Shown here in pieces: positions 17,265 to 20,005 of a stretch of DNA of 20,005 bases. Numbering within the stretch: the stretch's first letter is position 1; each line of letters begins with the position of its first letter. Source of the DNA: Didymodactylos carnosus (Eukaryota > Rotifera > Eurotatoria > Philodinida > Philodinidae). The position numbers were made by a program, and so were the translations under genes. The stretch is from contig CAJNOQ010003524.1 of assembly GCA_905250885.1 (NCBI GenBank), forward strand, positions 1 through 20,005. Reading direction: 5' to 3'. The notes under the pieces were generated by a model. It ran no database searches. It was given only the letters and a program-made list of their open reading frames with translations, and was not told the origin of the DNA.

Positions 17265-17407
17265 ATGGAGTTCAACTCAAGCAATACGCCATATTATGTT
17301 GACGAAGATGATCTCGATGTATTCAAAATGTCATTCTTTGAAAAAAATATCAAGTTTTATTTACTTCTCATTATGGATATTCCTTCACTTTGCTGTACAG
17401 TTTTCAT
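17265..17407 (+). CDS. Probable first exon of a rhodopsin-like GPCR, isolated
   Basis: The ATG in a good context (TTTACCATGG) opens an acidic N-terminus with an N-glycosylation site (MEFNSSNTPYYVDEDDLDVF). A hydrophobic first membrane helix follows (IKFYLLLIMDIPSLCCTVFM). The 'LLL..(D/E)IPS(L/I)CC..F' texture is typical of helix 1 in the large divergent class A GPCR families of rotifers, as I recall them. The exon ends at a canonical donor, AT|GTAAGT (17407/17408). A 53-bp intron to CGCGTAG (17460) is possible, but the sequence after it gives no second membrane helix, so the gene appears truncated or the downstream exons are lost. The call rests on one helix only. Confidence 0.45.
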
Positions 17408-17460
17408 GTAAGTTTGAACGACTACCCACTTATTCGCCAAAGTCTTGAAAATGCGCGTAG

Positions 17461-18240
17461 GTGTTTAAATTTTTAATAAACGCGCATGTTCATACAAACG
17501 TTCTTCCTCGCAGATCATTACATGCAAACCTTTCGCGCATTCATGCAAGGATTTGGACTCGCGAGCATACGCAAAATTGTTGCTGCATTTTGAATTACAT
17601 ACCACCTCAGACAGATATGTATAATCATTTGAACACTGGTCAATGTACGCGTCATAAAGTTTCATTACAGAAGCGTGCATCTGCATGTGCTTTAGTGTCT
17701 CGTTACTATTTGTATGAGGCAATTTGCCTCTACCACGTTGTTGCTAGAAAATGAACCGCAATTTTTTCGGGTCTCTTTATACAATCTCAGCTGTTTTCTT
17801 ATTATTCGACCCTAAGAAATACCGTAACAGTCTCCACAAAATGACATGAATTATAGTTCGACTCAAAAAAAGGCAATTTCAGACATCAAAATGGAATGTT
17901 TGCAGAAAGTTTATTTTACAGAAATTTATTATGGATGAAATTATAAAACAACGATCCATTTTCTTTAAGACAAACGGTGCAAGAGAAAATAGTGGTCTGT
18001 TGCTTAAGTTGGTATAAACTTTATTTGAAAGGAAAACATTAATACAAATCGAAATCGCGATCTAATGGATCACATTGTAATGAATTAGTTTGCAAAAGAG
18101 ACTTTTAGAATTGATGAGTAAGAGAGTTAATAGACAGGCATACAAAATTATAAAAAAGAAAAAGATTGATTGTCAAATACAGCGGAATATGATAAAAGAT
18201 GTTGAAGAGTACTGATAGTGATCAGAGGGCCCTATGGGCA
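17461..18240. other. Downstream of the GPCR-like exon; no supported gene
   Basis: Open frames exist on both strands at 17461-17754, but neither carries membrane helices or GPCR motifs (no DRY, NPxxY or W of helix 4). The rest is AT-rich spacer. Confidence 0.3.
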
Positions 18241-18265
18241 AGAGAGAGAGAGAGAGAGAGAGAGA
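18241..18265 (+). repeat. (AG)n microsatellite
   Basis: Twelve uninterrupted AG units. Confidence 0.9.
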
Positions 18266-18381
18266 CGACTTCCAGTGGATTCGTGCAGATATGAGATGGG
18301 AATGCATCAGCTTCGGTATCGATATACAGCACTCAGGTAGTTACTTAAAAGTATTTAGTATCTGAGATAAAATCACATATA

Positions 18382-19244
18382 CAGGGTGATGCATAACCTT
18401 TTGCTAGGGGGTTACCGCTCCAACGACAAATGATATAAAAATGAATTACATACCAAATAAAAGCTCATCGAAAACGGGGTTAATGGGTATAACTGGTAAT
18501 CCATAGGTTGATTCTGAGCTATAGAATTATGGAAGTTTCTATCCGGTGCGTCAGTTCTGGGTATGATGCTATTTTCAGTACAAGTTCTATAACTTCATCA
18601 AAACAAAAGCTTTTTCCGTCGGATTTATTTTGCTTTGACCAGAAATGATTGCTCTTCACCACCTAACTATAAAATCAAAACGTCGATCGCGTTTTCCGTT
18701 TTTTGCTTGGGCACGTTGTTGAAAACCGGGAGAAATGTTTGAAACATCGTTCTCCAGCACACCATCTGCTGTAAAACCCTTTTTTAGAGACCACGAGAAA
18801 GAGCATATTCAAATGTACAATAAGAACCGAGCGCTCACTTTTGTTACACTTTTTAAGGAAATGATAGCAGAAGAAAAAAGTTCTAGTCAAAAAACATATC
18901 AAATTTAGGAAGTTTTCAGTTTTTCCGCCTTTCATATAATTTACATAGCTCTCTTGAATGAAGGTCTAAAACTAAAGTTTGAGTATGGTTTTGTACAGTA
19001 TTTCGTGGCGCATCTTTTGAAAGAAACACTAATCTTAGGATCATAAAAGAACACGAGGAAAATAGAAAATATCCTTCGTTATGACGCTCCAGATAGAAAC
19101 TTCCATAATTCTATAGCTTATAACCAACCTATGGATTACCGGTTATACCCGTTTTCGATGAGCTTTTATTTGGTATGTAATTCATTTTTATATCATTTGT
19201 CGTTGGAGCTGTACCCCCCTAGCAAAAGGTTATCCATCACCCTG
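18382..19244. mobile_element. Non-autonomous TIR transposon with TA target duplication (mariner/Tc1-like MITE)
   Basis: The left terminal repeat (18382-18553, CAGGGTGATGCATAACCTTT...) is complementary to the right one (19082-19244, ...AGGTTATCCATCACCCTG), about 163-172 bp each. They differ by a few substitutions and a 9-bp indel near GGGTTAATGG. A TA dinucleotide flanks both ends (18380-18381, 19245-19246), consistent with TA insertion by the Tc1/mariner superfamily. The interior of about 530 bp encodes no transposase; its 86-codon minus frame shows no DDE or helix-turn-helix motif. The unit is 863 bp and would need a transposase supplied in trans. Confidence 0.8.
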
Positions 19245-19369
19245 TACAGTCATAAACAAAGAGAAATGTTTGTTGATTCGGAATACCTTTCAAGAGAATA
19301 GTATCGAAGTCTAGTTTGATGCCTCGCATTATAAAATTTTGAGAATGATATATTTCGTGGACGATTAGA

Positions 19370-19591
19370 ATGAGGGCATTTAAGGAAAAAAGGTTTTGTG
19401 TCTTCAACTACTTCAACGGAGGGCGAAAAAAACTAAGCAGTTTTCACAAAGACTTTTGGAAACAAGTTTATGCTGCTTTAGATAATGGTTTAATGCAGAG
19501 AAATCAACTCTTAGTCGACAAAATAGTGCGTCAGTTCTCCGATTCAACCCACAAGGTAATTTATTTGGAGGAGGTAACAAGTGGTTTTTGA
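19370..19591 (+). CDS. Hypothetical short ORF or exon, weak
   Basis: The frame runs from an ATG at 19370 (MRAFKEKRFCVFNYFNGGRK) through KDFWKQVYAALDNGLMQRNQ and RQFSDSTHK. There a donor-like AAG|GTAATT (19554/19555) could end an exon; otherwise the frame stops at 19591. The residues look plausibly coding and helical, but match nothing I recognise. There is no upstream promoter evidence. Confidence 0.25.
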   Translation: MRAFKEKRFCVFNYFNGGRKKLSSFHKDFWKQVYAALDNGLMQRNQLLVDKIVRQFSDSTHKVIYLEEVTSGF

Positions 19592-20005
19592 CTTCCATGC
19601 GGAGGTTTCAGTTTATTTTGAAAGTCAGGTCTTTGTGAAAGTAGCTCGGTCCACTCTTTTCATATGATCGTTATTCTAAGCTAGGTAGTCGCAAGCTGAG
19701 ATTTTGCGCAGACATGTGTATTTCTACCAAAAACTTACGAGTACATGCGTATTATTTCCATATGTTTGCACGCGCTTTCTACATTTTCTTGAATGTCTAG
19801 ATAGAACAGTGCGGTTCCACGCCCATTCTTATAGTTTTTACGAGTTTTTGCATGCGAATGAGAACTTTTGATGAGAAGAAAAAAAGCTTTTGGCATCATT
19901 TCGTCCGTTCAAATTCCAAAACGTTCATAAATAAATATTCTAAAACACAACAATATTTTAATAATAATTATTTATTTTCAGTTTTTCTCATTTCAAACGA
20001 CGTGA
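19592..20005. other. Right-edge spacer
   Basis: AT-rich with no open frame of note. A TTTATTTTCAG acceptor-like site near 19970-19981 could begin an exon running out of the window. Confidence 0.25.

Noticed and set aside
1-20005. CRISPR arrays, bacterial operons, riboswitches, rRNA and telomeric repeat arrays
   Set aside because: No regular spacer-repeat pattern, Shine-Dalgarno-led gene strings, rRNA cores or tandem telomere hexamers were seen.

Overview
The window reads as invertebrate nuclear DNA, most likely from a bdelloid rotifer (Rotaria/Adineta-like); this is an inference. The evidence is an AT-rich background, GT-AG introns of only 53-56 bp (2446-2501, 14037-14089, possibly 17408-17460), divergent ankyrin, Mab-21 and GPCR-type genes, and hammerhead ribozymes of the Penelope-like-element (PLE) type. 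There is no bacterial operon structure. Almost every recognisable gene is broken by stops or frameshifts, so the region looks like a gene graveyard full of mobile elements, as in accessory or subtelomeric DNA.

Layout. 1-560 (-) is the endonuclease part of a non-LTR retrotransposon that runs off the left edge. 908-6134 (-) is the main protein-coding locus: N-terminal ankyrin repeats followed by a Mab-21/cGAS-like nucleotidyltransferase domain. The catalytic E-x-D and third D are still visible. The gene carries two in-frame stops (TGA at 5973-5975, TAA at 3058-3060), a 1.5-kb unexplained interruption containing a perfect 55-bp palindrome, a frame-disrupted middle, and a well-kept C-terminal lobe with a cysteine-rich hydrophobic insert. 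6135-7818 has a tRNA-like relic and a hairpin repeat.

7819-9397 is a compact element bounded by perfect 144-bp inverted repeats. It holds one GC-richer, low-complexity, gag-like reading frame (8328-9182, -) and, downstream of it, a type I hammerhead ribozyme (8091-8158, -) just after a TATA-like motif. A second hammerhead on the opposite strand (9685-9734, +) lies about 30 bp past a TATA box. This is the most interesting part of the window: a PLE/Athena-derived or retrozyme-like composite.

9735-13656 is mostly unassigned. 13657-14179 (-) is a dynein heavy chain fragment (base of the stalk) with one intron and a nonsense codon. 15063-16038 is a large nested imperfect palindrome. 16141-17138 (+) holds pieces of an unrecognised decayed gene, followed by a probable first exon of a rhodopsin-like GPCR (17265-17407, +). 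18382-19244 is a non-autonomous TA-flanked transposon with inverted repeats of about 165 bp. The right end holds only a weak hypothetical frame.

The genes do not form a pathway. What unites the window is decay of host genes beside several foldback or TIR elements and ribozyme-bearing retroelement parts. All assignments come from reading motifs by eye, with no database search.
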